In this document: piece by piece, positions 13,831-23,489 of the stretch | Numbering within the stretch: the first letter of the stretch is position 1 | Layout: every line of letters starts with the position of its first letter | Assembly (NCBI RefSeq): GCF_022370755.2 | Contig: NZ_CP092364.2 | Location: 2,790,001 to 2,854,000, forward strand | From: Mycolicibacterium goodii | GTDB taxonomy: Bacteria > Actinomycetota > Actinomycetes > Mycobacteriales > Mycobacteriaceae | DNA: 64,000 bases | Direction of reading: 5' to 3' | Made by a program: the position numbers and the translations under genes | Notes under the pieces: model-generated | Told to the model about the DNA's origin: nothing | The model's input: only the letters and a program-made list of their open reading frames with translations | Databases searched by the model: none

Positions 13831-15171
13831 TCAGCGCCGGCGGCGGATGATGGCGCGCAGCTTGTCCAGCCGGGTGGAGATCTCGCGTTCGTACCCGCGG
13901 TTGGTGGGCCGGTAGTAATCGACGCCCACCAACTCATCCGGCGGATACTGCTGCGCGACAACACCGTCCGGGTGATCGTGGGAATACCGGTAGCCGACGG
14001 CGTGCCCGAGTTTCGCGGCACCCGAGTAGTGGCCGTCCCGCAGATGCGGCGGAACCAATCCGGCTTTCCCGGCGCGGATGTCGTTCATCGCCGCGCCGAG
14101 AGCGGTGGTCACGGCGTTGGATTTCGGTGCCGTCGCCAGATGCACGGTCGCATGCGCCAGTGTCAGCTGCGCCTCCGGCATACCGATCAACTGGACGGTC
14201 TGCGCGGCGGCCACCGCGGTCGGCAATGCGGTCGGATCGGCCATCCCGATGTCCTCGCTGGCCAGAATCATCAAGCGGCGCGCCACGAATCGTGGATCCT
14301 CACCCGCCACGAGCATGCGCGCCAGGTAGTGCAGCGCCGCGTCGACGTCGGAACCGCGCACCGACTTGATGAATGCGCTGACGACGTCGTAGTGCTGATC
14401 GCCGTCGCGGTCGTAGCGGACCGCGGCCTTGTCGAGCGACTGCTCGATGGTCTCGACGGTGACGCGCTCCCCCGGTTCGGCCGCCACCTCCAGCGCCGTG
14501 AGCGCCCGGCGCGCGTCGCCGGCCGACAGCTGCACGATCAGGTCCACGGCCTCGTCGGTCACCTCGACCCGGCCGCCGAGCCCGCGCTCGTCGGTGATCG
14601 CACGGCGCAGCACCGTCTCGATGTCGGCGGGAGTGAGCGGCTGCAGCTGCAGGATCAACGATCGTGACAGCAGCGGCGCCACCACCGAGAACGACGGGTT
14701 CTCCGTGGTGGCCGCGACCAGCAGGACCACCCGGTTCTCGACCGCGGCCAGCAGCGCGTCCTGCTGCGTCTTGGAGAACCGGTGCACCTCGTCGATGAAC
14801 AGCACGGTCTGCTCACCGTGGACGGCCGAGCGGCGGGCGGTGTCGATGACGGCGCGCACCTCTTTGACCCCGGCTGTCAGCGCCGACAGCGCCTCGAACC
14901 GCCGACCGGTCGCCTGAGAGATGAGTGATGCGAGCGTCGTCTTACCGGTCCCCGGCGGGCCGTACAGGATCACCGACGCCGCGCCGGAGCCCTCGACGAG
15001 CCGGCGCAGCGGCGAACCCGCCTGCAGCAGGTGCGATTGCCCGACGACCTCGTCGAGACCGGCCGGACGCATCCGCACCGCCAGCGGCGACGACGGACCC
15101 ACCGCACCGGTTGCGCTCGGGGCCTCCGCGCCGGGGCCCCCGCCGGGAAGATCGAACAAACTGTCGGACAC
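13831..15171 (-). CDS. rarA: Replication-associated recombination protein A (RarA/MgsA AAA+ ATPase)
   Basis: A 446-residue AAA+ clamp-loader-like ATPase that acts at stalled replication forks. Walker [11 protein letters not shown], Walker [10 protein letters not shown], sensor 1 AATTENPSF, Arg finger region SRSLILQL, then the tetramerisation domain ([24 protein letters not shown]) and the C-terminal [12 protein letters not shown] motif. GTG start at 15171 ([11 protein letters not shown]), since upstream sequence has no family character. An N-terminal Gly/Pro-rich spacer separates a DLF-like motif from the ATPase; SLFDL resembles clamp- or SSB-binding peptides (inference). Confidence 0.94.
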   Translation of the reverse strand: MSDSLFDLPGGGPGAEAPSATGAVGPSSPLAVRMRPAGLDEVVGQSHLLQAGSPLRRLVEGSGAASVILYGPPGTGKTTLASLISQATGRRFEALSALTAGVKEVRAVIDTARRSAVHGEQTVLFIDEVHRFSKTQQDALLAAVENRVVLLVAATTENPSFSVVAPLLSRSLILQLQPLTPADIETVLRRAITDERGLGGRVEVTDEAVDLIVQLSAGDARRALTALEVAAEPGERVTVETIEQSLDKAAVRYDRDGDQHYDVVSAFIKSVRGSDVDAALHYLARMLVAGEDPRFVARRLMILASEDIGMADPTALPTAVAAAQTVQLIGMPEAQLTLAHATVHLATAPKSNAVTTALGAAMNDIRAGKAGLVPPHLRDGHYSGAAKLGHAVGYRYSHDHPDGVVAQQYPPDELVGVDYYRPTNRGYEREISTRLDKLRAIIRRRR

Positions 15172-15209
15172 AGTCCAGGCATACCACGCCGCTGCCGGCG
15201 CAGCGGCAG

Positions 15210-16043
15210 CTAGGCGCTCGCCGTGACGAAGTCGATGAGCTCTTCGACGCGGCCGATCAAGGCGGGTTCGAGGTCGTTCCAGTCGCGTACCCGACCGCGG
15301 ATCCGCTGCCACGCCTGCGCGATGTCGGCCTGATCGCGGTGCGGCCACCCGAGTGCCTGGCAGATGCCGTGTTTCCACTCGATGTTGCGTGGAATCTGCG
15401 GCCACGCCTTCATGCCGAGGCGGGCAGGCTTCACGGCCTGCCAGATGTCGACGAACGGGTGACCCACCACCAACGTGTGCTCGCCGCCCGGTCCGCGCCG
15501 CACCGCGTCGGCGATCCGCGCCTCTTTCGAGCCGGCGACCAGATGATCGACGAGCACGCCCAGACGCCGTCCCGGTTCGGGCGCGAACTCCGCCACGATG
15601 CCGGCCAGGTCGTCGACACCGCCGAGGTATTCGACGACCACACCTTCGATGCGCAGATCCGCACCCCACACCTGCTCGACGAGTTCGGCGTCGTGCCTGC
15701 CCTCGACGTAGATGCGGCTGGCCCGCGCGACCCTGGCCTTCGCGCCAGGCACTGCGACCGAACCCGATGCCGTACGCGCCGGCGCCGCTTTACGTTTCGG
15801 GGCGGTGAGGATCACGGGCTTGCCGTCGATGAGAAAACCTGGACCCATCGGGAACGCGCGGATCTTGCCACGACGGTCCTCCAACTCGACCCGGCCGCCC
15901 TCGACGCGGACGACCGCGCCCACCCAGCCGGTCTGGGCATCCTCGACGACCAGCCCCATCTCGACCGGATGCTCGGTGGATCGGGCACGTTTCGGGGCGT
16001 GCGGGTTTCGGGTCAGGATGTCAGAACCGTAGCGATCTCTCAC
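15210..16043 (-). CDS. DUF3097 family protein
   Basis: A 277-residue actinobacterial protein of unknown function. Residues about 1-95 form a small beta-rich domain ([25 protein letters not shown]). The remainder contains [17 protein letters not shown] and [18 protein letters not shown], a pattern reminiscent of Toprim-like folds (Glu followed by Asp-x-Asp-like acidic strand ends), which would suggest a nucleic-acid role; this is inference. GTG start (RDRYGSDIL). Immediately upstream of rarA in the same orientation (38 bases). Confidence 0.8.
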   Translation of the reverse strand: MRDRYGSDILTRNPHAPKRARSTEHPVEMGLVVEDAQTGWVGAVVRVEGGRVELEDRRGKIRAFPMGPGFLIDGKPVILTAPKRKAAPARTASGSVAVPGAKARVARASRIYVEGRHDAELVEQVWGADLRIEGVVVEYLGGVDDLAGIVAEFAPEPGRRLGVLVDHLVAGSKEARIADAVRRGPGGEHTLVVGHPFVDIWQAVKPARLGMKAWPQIPRNIEWKHGICQALGWPHRDQADIAQAWQRIRGRVRDWNDLEPALIGRVEELIDFVTASA

Positions 16044-16188
16044 CCCGCCGATCCTAGGAACGCCGTCGTCACCCGGCCCGGTTGCGACATGCGCACGTCA
16101 TGACACCGTGACCTTGTTGTTAGCTCGGTTGGCCACGACAGGAATCCTCGTGGCCGCCGGTAGGTGATCACCGGGTCCGTCTTCGCCC

Positions 16189-16219
16189 TTGACTTGAAGC
16201 GCTTCAAGTTCGGCACAGT
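16189..16219 (+). promoter_or_regulatory. MerR-type promoter with 18-bp palindromic operator
   Basis: ACTTGAAGCGCTTCAAGT (16192-16209) is a perfect palindrome. It overlaps a -35-like TTGACT (16189-16194) and fills most of a 19-bp spacer before CACAGT (16214-16219), the long-spacer geometry that MerR regulators correct by bending DNA. Predicted transcription start is at or next to the ATG (16226), so the merR-type mRNA would be leaderless. Confidence 0.75.
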
Positions 16220-16225
16220 GGTCGT

Positions 16226-16702
16226 ATGACCATCAACCTGGCCGAACGGGTATCGGGCGATCTGACCATCCAGCAGGTGGCGCGTCGCACCGGGCTCGCG
16301 GAGTCGACGTTGCGGTACTACGAACGCATCGGACTGATCGACCCCGTCCCCCGAGACCAGAGCAGCGGGCATCGGCGGTACCCACCTGATCTGGTGGCGG
16401 CCGTGGAATCCCTGGCCTGCCTGCGTGGCACCGGTATGTCCGTGCACGACATGCGTGCCTACGTCGAAAACATGCAGCGTGGACCCGGGGCGGCAGCCGA
16501 TCAGCATCGACTGTTCGCCGAACACGCACTGCGTCTCGACAGGGAGATCAGGCGGCTGCAGTTGCGAAGACGCTACGTCGCCGCCAAGGCCGACATGTGG
16601 GCCGCCCGACTCGACGGCGACACCGAGGCAGAACAACAACTCATCCCGAAGCTGACAGATCTGGGCAGCCGACTACTCACCGAAGAGGCGAACTCACTGT
16701 GA
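16226..16702 (+). CDS. MerR family transcriptional regulator
   Basis: A 158-residue regulator. The winged HTH is at about residues 13-80: LTIQQVARRTGLAESTLRYY followed by ERIGLI and RRYPPDL. A coiled-coil dimerisation helix follows (about 90-150). No cysteine cluster is present, so it is not a metal or SoxR-type sensor; it resembles regulators of NAD(P)-dependent reductases. It sits directly downstream of its likely operator (16192-16209) and its stop overlaps the GTG start of the next gene (GTGA), so it probably autoregulates and controls that reductase. No ribosome-binding site precedes the ATG. Confidence 0.93.
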   Translation: MTINLAERVSGDLTIQQVARRTGLAESTLRYYERIGLIDPVPRDQSSGHRRYPPDLVAAVESLACLRGTGMSVHDMRAYVENMQRGPGAAADQHRLFAEHALRLDREIRRLQLRRRYVAAKADMWAARLDGDTEAEQQLIPKLTDLGSRLLTEEANSL

Positions 16703-17730
16703 GCGACAATCCGACACTCGTCACCGGCGGCACGGGATTCCTTGCCGCGCATACCATCTTGCGGCTGCTCGCCGACGGTCATCGAGTCCGCACCACGGTC
16801 AGATCGACACGTCGCGAAACCGAGGTGCGCAGTTGGCTGGCGGCCGCAGGGGCCGATACACGCCAGCTCACATTCACAGTCGCCGACCTCACCTCGGACG
16901 CTGGTTGGGATGATGCGATGGCCGGTGTCGAACATGTGCTCCACATCGCCTCACCGTTTCCGGCTCGACAGCCGCAGGATCCGGACGATCTCATCGTGCC
17001 CGCCCGCGACGGCACCCTGCGGGTGCTGCGGACCGCCGCTCGCCATGGGGTGACCCGAGTGGTGCTGACCTCGTCATTCGCCGCGATCGGCTACACCGCC
17101 AAACCGTCCGGGCTGCCCTATGACGAATCCGATTGGACCGACCCGTCGGGCGACAACGACCCGTACGTGAGATCGAAGACGATCGCCGAGCTGACCGCCT
17201 GGGAGTTCACCAGAACCCACTCCGGCGCACCCGAGTTGACCGTCATCTGCCCGGTGGGGATCTTCGGTCCCGCCCTCGGGCCGGATCTGTCGAGTTCCCT
17301 CGGTATCGTCGCGATGCTGCTGGACGGCAAACCGCCCCTGCTGCCGCACGCGTCATTCGCAATCGTCGATGTCCGCGACGTCGCCGACCTGCACCTGCGA
17401 GCCATGGTCGACCCGCGCGCCGCAGGACAGCGTTTTCTGGCATCCAGCGGGCAACCGGTCACCCTGCCAGAGATCGCCGCCACCTTGCGGGCTCGGCTGG
17501 GTCAGCGGGCCGCGCGGGTGCCCGTTCGGCAGGCGCCGGACTGGCTGGTGCGCGCCGCGGCGCGGGTCCGGCCCGAACTCGGCACACTGGCCGGCCTGCT
17601 GGGTGAACCCAAACAGATCAGCCATGCCAAGGCGACCGACATTCTCGACTGGCGCCCACGTTCTGCGGCTGACGCGGTGACGGCGAGTGCCGAGAGCATT
17701 CTGGGACTGGGAACCGTCAGGACGAGGTGA
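16699..17730 (+). CDS. NAD(P)-dependent epimerase/reductase (dihydroflavonol-4-reductase-like)
   Basis: A 343-residue extended SDR. N-terminal Rossmann motif TGGTGFLAAH, then VLTSSFAAIGY with the catalytic Ser/Thr, and YVRSKTIAE giving the YxxxK pair. The C-terminal half (PVGIFGPALGPD, DVRDVADLH, FLASSGQPVTLPEI) fits aldehyde/ketone reductases of the DFR-like branch. GTG start overlaps the MerR stop. Its 3' end overlaps the convergent zinc-ribbon peptidase gene by 14 bases. Substrate unknown; a MerR partner suggests induction by a small electrophile or carbonyl (inference). Confidence 0.88.
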   Translation: MSDNPTLVTGGTGFLAAHTILRLLADGHRVRTTVRSTRRETEVRSWLAAAGADTRQLTFTVADLTSDAGWDDAMAGVEHVLHIASPFPARQPQDPDDLIVPARDGTLRVLRTAARHGVTRVVLTSSFAAIGYTAKPSGLPYDESDWTDPSGDNDPYVRSKTIAELTAWEFTRTHSGAPELTVICPVGIFGPALGPDLSSSLGIVAMLLDGKPPLLPHASFAIVDVRDVADLHLRAMVDPRAAGQRFLASSGQPVTLPEIAATLRARLGQRAARVPVRQAPDWLVRAAARVRPELGTLAGLLGEPKQISHAKATDILDWRPRSAADAVTASAESILGLGTVRTR

Positions 17731-18745
17731 CCTCGTCGATCACGGTGTGCACGAACCGCATCTTCTCCAGCACCGCCGGCGGCAGCACGAACGGGTAGAG
17801 GTCGTCGCGGCCCATCGACCGGTTGACCATGTTCAGCGACCATGACAGCGGCAACCACATGTCGATGATGGTGTCGAACGCGCTGGGTCCCAAGGCCCGC
17901 CGCTCGAAAGTCGCTCCGGCCGGGGCGAATCCGAACGCCGCCGCGGTGTCGAGGGTATCGCGGATGTGCAGGTAGTGCGCGAAGGTCTCGGCCCAGTCCT
18001 CCGCCGCATGCATGGTCGCATACGACGATACGTACTGGTCCTCCCAGTCTTCGGGCGGCCCGTCCCGGTAGTGGCGGTCCAGGGAGGCCTGGTAGTCGGC
18101 GTCGGGATCACCGAACAGTTCGTGGAACCGCGCGGTGTAGTCGGCCGACGGCGCCACCAATCGGTAGAAGTAGTAGTGGCCGATCTCGTGACGGAAGTGT
18201 CCGAGCAGCGTGCGGTAGGGCTCGTCCATCGCGATGCGCAACTGTTCGCGGTGCACATCGTCGCCCTCGGCGAGATCCAATGTGATGACGCCATTCTGGT
18301 GACCGGTGAACACCTTCTCGAATTCGCTGGAGAGCAGATCGAACGCGAGCCCGAACTCGGGATCCTCGGCGCGGCTGACGATCGGCAGCTTGAGCTCGTG
18401 CAGCTCGGCGATCAAGCGGCGCTTGGCCCGCTCGGCGACGGCGAACGCCGCCATGGCTTTGGTGTCGCTGTCGGCCGGGCGGGTACGCGTGAGCGCGCAT
18501 GATTCACACAACTCGTCGCCCCGGCCGATGCGAACCAACCAATTACATTCGGCCGCATAGAGGTTCGCGCAGAGTTGGTACTTCGTCTCGTCGACCGCGC
18601 CGGCGTGGCCGCTGTGGTCCTTTTCGGCGATCACCAGTATCGCCATGTCGTCGAGTGAGAATCCGAGCGCGCTGCCGCACGACAGGCACAGCGAGTTCTC
18701 GAACGCCAGCCGCTGACCACAGTTCGGGCAGGTGAAGTCACGCAT
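17717..18745 (-). CDS. Zinc-ribbon putative metallopeptidase
   Basis: A 342-residue protein. It begins with a zinc ribbon, MRDFTCPNCGQRLAFENSLC, followed by LSCGSALG; a second Cys pair lies in ELCESCAL (about residue 78). A metallopeptidase motif is visible in LGHFRHEIGHYYFY (HExxH, about residues 188-192), with a candidate third ligand in the HAAEDWAETFAHYLH segment. This matches the family next to the transglutaminase/ATP-grasp genes in mycobacteria (Rv2568c as I recall). Start overlaps the transglutaminase stop by 8 bases. Substrate unknown; context suggests it acts on a peptide made or crosslinked by its neighbours. Confidence 0.82.
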   Translation of the reverse strand: MRDFTCPNCGQRLAFENSLCLSCGSALGFSLDDMAILVIAEKDHSGHAGAVDETKYQLCANLYAAECNWLVRIGRGDELCESCALTRTRPADSDTKAMAAFAVAERAKRRLIAELHELKLPIVSRAEDPEFGLAFDLLSSEFEKVFTGHQNGVITLDLAEGDDVHREQLRIAMDEPYRTLLGHFRHEIGHYYFYRLVAPSADYTARFHELFGDPDADYQASLDRHYRDGPPEDWEDQYVSSYATMHAAEDWAETFAHYLHIRDTLDTAAAFGFAPAGATFERRALGPSAFDTIIDMWLPLSWSLNMVNRSMGRDDLYPFVLPPAVLEKMRFVHTVIDEVTSS

Positions 18746-19652
18746 ACCGCAAACCCCCCTCGTACGGCGCAACGTCGACCGATACCTCGATGACACTACT
18801 CTCCGAGTCGGTGTAGATGATTCCCCGCAACGGTGGCACGTCGGCATAGTCGCGGCCGATGCCTGCAACGATGTAACGCTCGTCGACCATCTGGTCGTTG
18901 GTGGGGTCCAGACCGAGCCAGATGTTCTGCGGGGTCCACACGGATGCCCAGGCGTGGGTGGCGTCCGCACCGACCATGCGCTCCCTGCCCGGCGGCGGGT
19001 CCGTCGCGAGATACCCCGACACGTAACTGGCGGCGAGACCGTTGGCACGCAGGCATGCGATCGCCAACCGGGCGAAGTCCTGACAGACCCCCTCGCGTGC
19101 GGCGAGGACCTCGGCAACCTGCGTGGAGATCGTCGTCGAACCGGACCGATACGTGAAATCGGCGTATATGCGTGACGTGAGATCCGCCAACACCTCGACG
19201 AGCGGGCGTCCCGGCACGAAGCTGGGGGCCGCGTAGTCGCGGACCGCGTCGGTGATCTCCGGCGGTTGCAGGTCGAGCGCGAACTCCGCGGCCAGGGCCG
19301 CATCAGCGCCCACCGGACGCGCCAGTTCCCACGGCGCCTCGGCCGAGCGGCCCGTGTATCGATCGGGCGCAGGAGGATCCACCTCGACCACCGAATGACC
19401 CGTGATGCTCAGCACGCGGTGCGGCGTGGTCACGTGGAAGTACGAGCTGGTGTTTCCGTACACGTCACGACTCGTCGACCTGTCGGCGGCCTCCGGTTCG
19501 ATCAACAGTTCATGCGACAGGCAGCGCTGCCCGTCGAGGTCGCGCGGTGTGAGGAAGCCGCGCCCGTAGGAACTCGTGACGTCATCGGAGTAGCGGTACA
19601 CGGTCTGGTGGGTGATCTCGTAGCAGCGGGTGCCGCCGAGAACATCGGTCAC
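18738..19652 (-). CDS. Transglutaminase-like cysteine peptidase
   Basis: A 304-residue COG1305-type protein. The N-terminal beta domain (residues 1-100, YEITHQTVYRYSDDV) precedes the transglutaminase core. The catalytic triad is visible: Cys in AAREGVCQDFARLA (about 193), His in ADATHAWASVW (about 231), Asp in LGLDPTNDQ (about 246). No signal peptide, so cytoplasmic. GTG start overlaps the stop of the ATP-grasp/alpha-E gene by 4 bases, and its own end overlaps the peptidase gene by 8, so the three are translationally coupled. Confidence 0.9.
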   Translation of the reverse strand: MTDVLGGTRCYEITHQTVYRYSDDVTSSYGRGFLTPRDLDGQRCLSHELLIEPEAADRSTSRDVYGNTSSYFHVTTPHRVLSITGHSVVEVDPPAPDRYTGRSAEAPWELARPVGADAALAAEFALDLQPPEITDAVRDYAAPSFVPGRPLVEVLADLTSRIYADFTYRSGSTTISTQVAEVLAAREGVCQDFARLAIACLRANGLAASYVSGYLATDPPPGRERMVGADATHAWASVWTPQNIWLGLDPTNDQMVDERYIVAGIGRDYADVPPLRGIIYTDSESSVIEVSVDVAPYEGGLRYA

Positions 19653-22366
19653 GGCAGGATCCTCCGCTCGTCGGGGCCCCACAGAGGTTGCATGCCGCCG
19701 GGCAACGACAGGTGGGCGGCGGAGATCATCGTCGCAAGTTCGCGCAGCCCCGACTGGATCCCGTCGAGCAGATCGGCGAGCTCCCCGCGCACACCGTCGG
19801 TGACCGTCTCCAGCTCGCCGGGGTCGAGACGTCGCAGCCGCGTGGCGATCTCGTCGACCAGCCGCTCGGGCCGTGACGATCCCGATGAGCCGGGCAGTGT
19901 CTTGAGCTTGCTGCGCAACCGCTCCAGTTGGTAGATCAGCGATCTGGGGTTCTCGGCGTCGAACAGCACCAGCTCGGCGATCGCTGCCACGCTGATCCGG
20001 CCCGGGTTGCGGCGCCGGTAGATCACCGAGGATTCGCACGCCACCAACGTCGACTCGGCGACGGCGTGTTCGGCCGCGGGACTGTGCGCGTGCGTCAGCG
20101 TCGCGCGCAGCAGCGCGCTGATGTGAAGTCCCCGCTCGATGCGTTTGCCGATGTCCATCATCGTCCAGCCGATGTCCTGCACCATCGACTCGCCGACCAC
20201 GCCGGCCAGGGCGAGCATGCCGGCCAGCGTCTGGCTGTGCGCGTTCGCCAGATATGCCTCGCCCGTCGAGGGTGACTCCGGTGGAGCGGAACTGGTACGC
20301 AGCACCGCACGTTCGACCGCGGCCAGCACCATCCACGTGTCATTCGACATCTGGTCGCGCACCGACCGGGCGGCCAGCCCGAGGCGTTCCACCGACTGTG
20401 CCAACGAACCGGGCCGCCGCCGGTCGGCGGTGGCCGACCACAGGGTCGTGGGTGCGGTGGCGATCGCCTCGTGGTCATCGTCACGTGCGCCGGTGTCGGT
20501 GCCCGTGATGGCTCCGAGCGCCCCGAGAAGCACCGGAACGCAACGGCTTTCTTCGAATCCCTGCCGATACCGGTATTCGTGGTAGCGCTCACGCGTCACG
20601 TTGAGCAATCTGGCCGTGCTCTCCGCCCGCTCGGCGTAGCGGCCGATCCAGAACATATCCGACAGTACGCGTGGCGAACTCACCGCGCGGGTCGAGCTCG
20701 GCTGGGTCTGCGGCGCCACCAACTCGACCGGGGCCTGGATGCGTTCGGTCATCACCCGGTCCGGCGTGCGCACCCAGATATCCTTGGCCGCAACGGTGTT
20801 CATCCGGAATGCGGCGTTTCCCGGCGCCATCAGGTAGCCGAGACCGCCGACCATCGGTGCGTAACCGCCGCGCTGCGCCACGGTGAACAACCGCATCCCC
20901 ACGCCGGCCGAGGACAACCCCGGGCTCCGGTGGTCGACCGGGGCCGTGGAGTACTGCGGCAGCTCCTGACCGACCCACTGCCACGGCGCCGCCTCGATAC
21001 GCGCGGCGAGCTGTGCACGCTGCGCGGCCGACAGTTCGGGTCCCACGATCGGTTCGCCGCCGTTCACCGGACGGATCAGCAGCGACGACAGCTCGGTGAG
21101 CAGATGGGAGCGTTCGATGTCGATGCCGCCCCAGTACAACGGCACGGTCGCGAGTTTCGGGGTCTCGTCGAGCAGCAATTCGGCGAGCTGCGGCAGGAAC
21201 CGCATGATGCCAGGGCTTTCCAGGACTCCGCTGCCAAGGGTGTTGACCACCGTCACCGCGCCGCGACGCAGCACCTCGACCAGTCCGGCCACGCCGAGCC
21301 GCGAATCGGGGCGCAGATCCAGCGGGTCGACGTAATCCGCGTCGACGCGTCGCAGCACCACGTCGACACGTTTGAGGGTGCCCAGGGACCGCATCCACAG
21401 CTTGCCGTCACGGACGACCAGGTCGGCGCTCTCGACGAGCGGGAAGCCGAGCAAACCCGCCAGATAGGCCTGGTCGAAGGCGGTCGGTGAGTGGATCCCC
21501 GGGCTCAGCACCACGACCACCGGTTCCTCGGCGGCTTCGGGTGCGACGTCGATCAGCGCGAGTCGCAAAGCCTGGGCCCACGGCGAGACCGGCCGCGGCG
21601 CGACCCGCTCGTACAACTCCGAGACCGCGTGCGCGATGACGCGGCGGTCGGCCAGCGCGTATCCGGCTCCCGACGGGGACTGGGTCCAGTCCGCGTTGAC
21701 CACGAAGGCACCGTCGTCGTTGCGGCTGATGTCGCACCCGTGCAGGAACAGCTGGTGCCGCCCGGGGACCGTGATGCCGTGGGCGGCGCGCAGATACCCG
21801 GGATGGGAGAACACCAGCTGTGCGGGCAGCAGCCCAGTGGTGATCGAGCGGCGCGCACCGTAAAGGTCGGCCAGCACCGCGTCGAGCAGACGCGAGCGCT
21901 GCACCAGACCCGCCTCCAGCACATCCCATCCCCCGGCGGAGATCACCAACGGCAGCGCATCGAGACGCCATGGAGCCGGTATCGCCGCACCCTCGCGGTC
22001 GGTGACGACTGCCCCGCGCCGATCCACCTGGATGTAGTTGATGCCGTCGGCGTCCACCAGCGCGTTGACCCGGTCGCGGAGCCGGTCCAGACCGGAACGC
22101 CCACGCTCGGAGACACACTCGGCCAACTCGCGCCAAGCCGGACGGACCTCGCCCGCGGTGTCCACGAGCTCGTCATAGGCTGTTGCGGTCTGCGAACCCC
22201 GCACGTCGAACAGCGCCCGCTGCAGACGCGTACGCCGATACTCCTCGAGCACCCCGTCGACGTCGCGGATGTCGGCCATGGCGGCCGGTTCGCCGCCCAT
22301 GCCTACATCGCCCGCGGCACCGGCGGTCGGAGTGGGCGGGGGCGAGCCGTTCGCGCGTGGATCCAT
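19649..22366 (-). CDS. Circularly permuted ATP-grasp / alpha-E fusion protein
   Basis: A 905-residue fusion. Residues about 60-540 are the circularly permuted ATP-grasp domain: GINYIQVDRRGAVVTDREG, VFSHPGYLRAAHG, the GCDISRNDDGAFVVNADWTQ region and VVVVLSPGIHSPTAFDQAYLA. From about 590 an alpha-helical alpha-E domain begins (DMFWIGRYAERAESTARLLN) and continues to the end. These two are often separate genes (COG2308, COG2307); fused here as in M. tuberculosis Rv2567 by my memory. Comparative genomics has proposed amide-bond formation in a peptide-synthesis or tagging system with the adjacent transglutaminase. The start (ATG 22366) is uncertain; ATG 22279 (MADIRD) is an alternative. Confidence 0.88.
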   Translation of the reverse strand: MDPRANGSPPPTPTAGAAGDVGMGGEPAAMADIRDVDGVLEEYRRTRLQRALFDVRGSQTATAYDELVDTAGEVRPAWRELAECVSERGRSGLDRLRDRVNALVDADGINYIQVDRRGAVVTDREGAAIPAPWRLDALPLVISAGGWDVLEAGLVQRSRLLDAVLADLYGARRSITTGLLPAQLVFSHPGYLRAAHGITVPGRHQLFLHGCDISRNDDGAFVVNADWTQSPSGAGYALADRRVIAHAVSELYERVAPRPVSPWAQALRLALIDVAPEAAEEPVVVVLSPGIHSPTAFDQAYLAGLLGFPLVESADLVVRDGKLWMRSLGTLKRVDVVLRRVDADYVDPLDLRPDSRLGVAGLVEVLRRGAVTVVNTLGSGVLESPGIMRFLPQLAELLLDETPKLATVPLYWGGIDIERSHLLTELSSLLIRPVNGGEPIVGPELSAAQRAQLAARIEAAPWQWVGQELPQYSTAPVDHRSPGLSSAGVGMRLFTVAQRGGYAPMVGGLGYLMAPGNAAFRMNTVAAKDIWVRTPDRVMTERIQAPVELVAPQTQPSSTRAVSSPRVLSDMFWIGRYAERAESTARLLNVTRERYHEYRYRQGFEESRCVPVLLGALGAITGTDTGARDDDHEAIATAPTTLWSATADRRRPGSLAQSVERLGLAARSVRDQMSNDTWMVLAAVERAVLRTSSAPPESPSTGEAYLANAHSQTLAGMLALAGVVGESMVQDIGWTMMDIGKRIERGLHISALLRATLTHAHSPAAEHAVAESTLVACESSVIYRRRNPGRISVAAIAELVLFDAENPRSLIYQLERLRSKLKTLPGSSGSSRPERLVDEIATRLRRLDPGELETVTDGVRGELADLLDGIQSGLRELATMISAAHLSLPGGMQPLWGPDERRILP

Positions 22367-22683
22367 CACCGAAGAACGGTACGCAACCGGCGCAGATCGA
22401 GAATGCCGAGTGCACCACACCGGTCGACCGTGGTCGACGGGCGCCGCACGCACGGCGGCCGTCACGCGCGGTACCGCGGCATGGCCGCGGACATGGTGAA
22501 ATTGCTCACCCCCGCAGGGCGCCTGTCACCTGCGCCGGAGCCCTCTCCGTGCTGGTCCACCGGCTCACGGGGGCGCAGCGCCCGCGACATCGGGCCATCG
22601 CGCGGGGAATCTGGCCGGGCCCGCCCGTACGGTGGGAGCGGCACCGCTGCTTCACGCCTGCGGTGAGCTGACCGATTGAGTGG
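22367..22683. other. 317-bp divergent intergenic region
   Basis: No gene recognised. It separates the leftward ATP-grasp/alpha-E operon from the rightward GAP gene and must hold both promoters. A perfect palindrome CGCGGTACCGCG lies at 22467-22478. No clear -10/-35 pair stands out. Confidence 0.5.
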
Positions 22684-23445
22684 ATGGGGCAACGCCGGAT
22701 GTGGAGCACGGTGCTGGTGATGGGCGTGGTCGCCGGAGTCGACCCCCTGCGCATCGGTGTGGTGGCCTACATGCTGTCCCGCCGACACCCCATGCGGCTG
22801 CTTCTCCCCTTCTTCGCGGTCGCGTTCGGCCTCAACGTCGCGGTGGGCGCGGCCGTCGTGTTCGTCTTCAAGAACACCTCCGGCGACAGTGGCCAGGCCA
22901 TCTCTCCGGCCGCCGAGATCGGGATCGGCGTGACCGCGCTGCTGATCGCGGCCCTGGTGGCCACCGGCGTCGCGGGGCGGCTTCTCGAGCGGTTGCGCCA
23001 CCGACGTGCCGCCGTACCGGCGGGCGGCGCCGATCGGCCCGAACCGGGCGAGGGGCCTGCGCCGCCGCCGCTCGACTCGTTGCCGATCGTGTCGAAGCTG
23101 CCGGAGAGCGTCAAGGCGGCGTTACGCGGCGAGGCGGCTTGGGCGGCAGCGCTTCTCGGTGTGAGCAACGGGTTCCCGACGCCGTACTACCTGGCCGCGA
23201 TGGCCGCGGCGCTGACCTCGGGCGCGGCAGTCGGCGAGCAGATGACCGCGCTCGTGGTGTTCAACATCATCGGGTTCGCCGCGGCGTTGATCCCGATCAT
23301 CAGTTTCTGGGTCGCGCCGGTGGCCACCCGCGCGGGTGTGGAGCGCATCTACGCGGCCATGAAGACCCACCAGCGGCTCGTGATCACCGTGATCGCCGGC
23401 GCGGTGGGCGTGTTCTTCGTGGGCTTGGGCTTGAGTCACCTGTGA
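22684..23445 (+). CDS. GAP (Sap/SfLAP) family membrane protein
   Basis: A 253-residue polytopic membrane protein with about six hydrophobic helices (about 7-30, 38-62, 78-98, 147-170, 180-208, 230-250) and a Pro/Gly-rich cytosolic loop (110-135). Composition and the opening VLVMGVVAGVDPLRIGVVAYMLS fit the GAP family linked in mycobacteria to export of glycopeptidolipids and other surface lipids. No lipid biosynthesis gene is nearby, so the cargo is unknown. ATG 22684 or 22699 could be the start; neither has a strong ribosome-binding site. Confidence 0.78.
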   Translation: MGQRRMWSTVLVMGVVAGVDPLRIGVVAYMLSRRHPMRLLLPFFAVAFGLNVAVGAAVVFVFKNTSGDSGQAISPAAEIGIGVTALLIAALVATGVAGRLLERLRHRRAAVPAGGADRPEPGEGPAPPPLDSLPIVSKLPESVKAALRGEAAWAAALLGVSNGFPTPYYLAAMAAALTSGAAVGEQMTALVVFNIIGFAAALIPIISFWVAPVATRAGVERIYAAMKTHQRLVITVIAGAVGVFFVGLGLSHL

Positions 23446-23489
23446 ACCAGCCATCGCCGAACGGCAGGATCCCCACGGCGTAGCGTGAC

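Noticed and set aside
22367..22465. N-terminal extension of the ATP-grasp/alpha-E protein from 22465
   Set aside because: The extra 33 residues have no family similarity and no ribosome-binding site; ATG 22366 or a later one is more likely.
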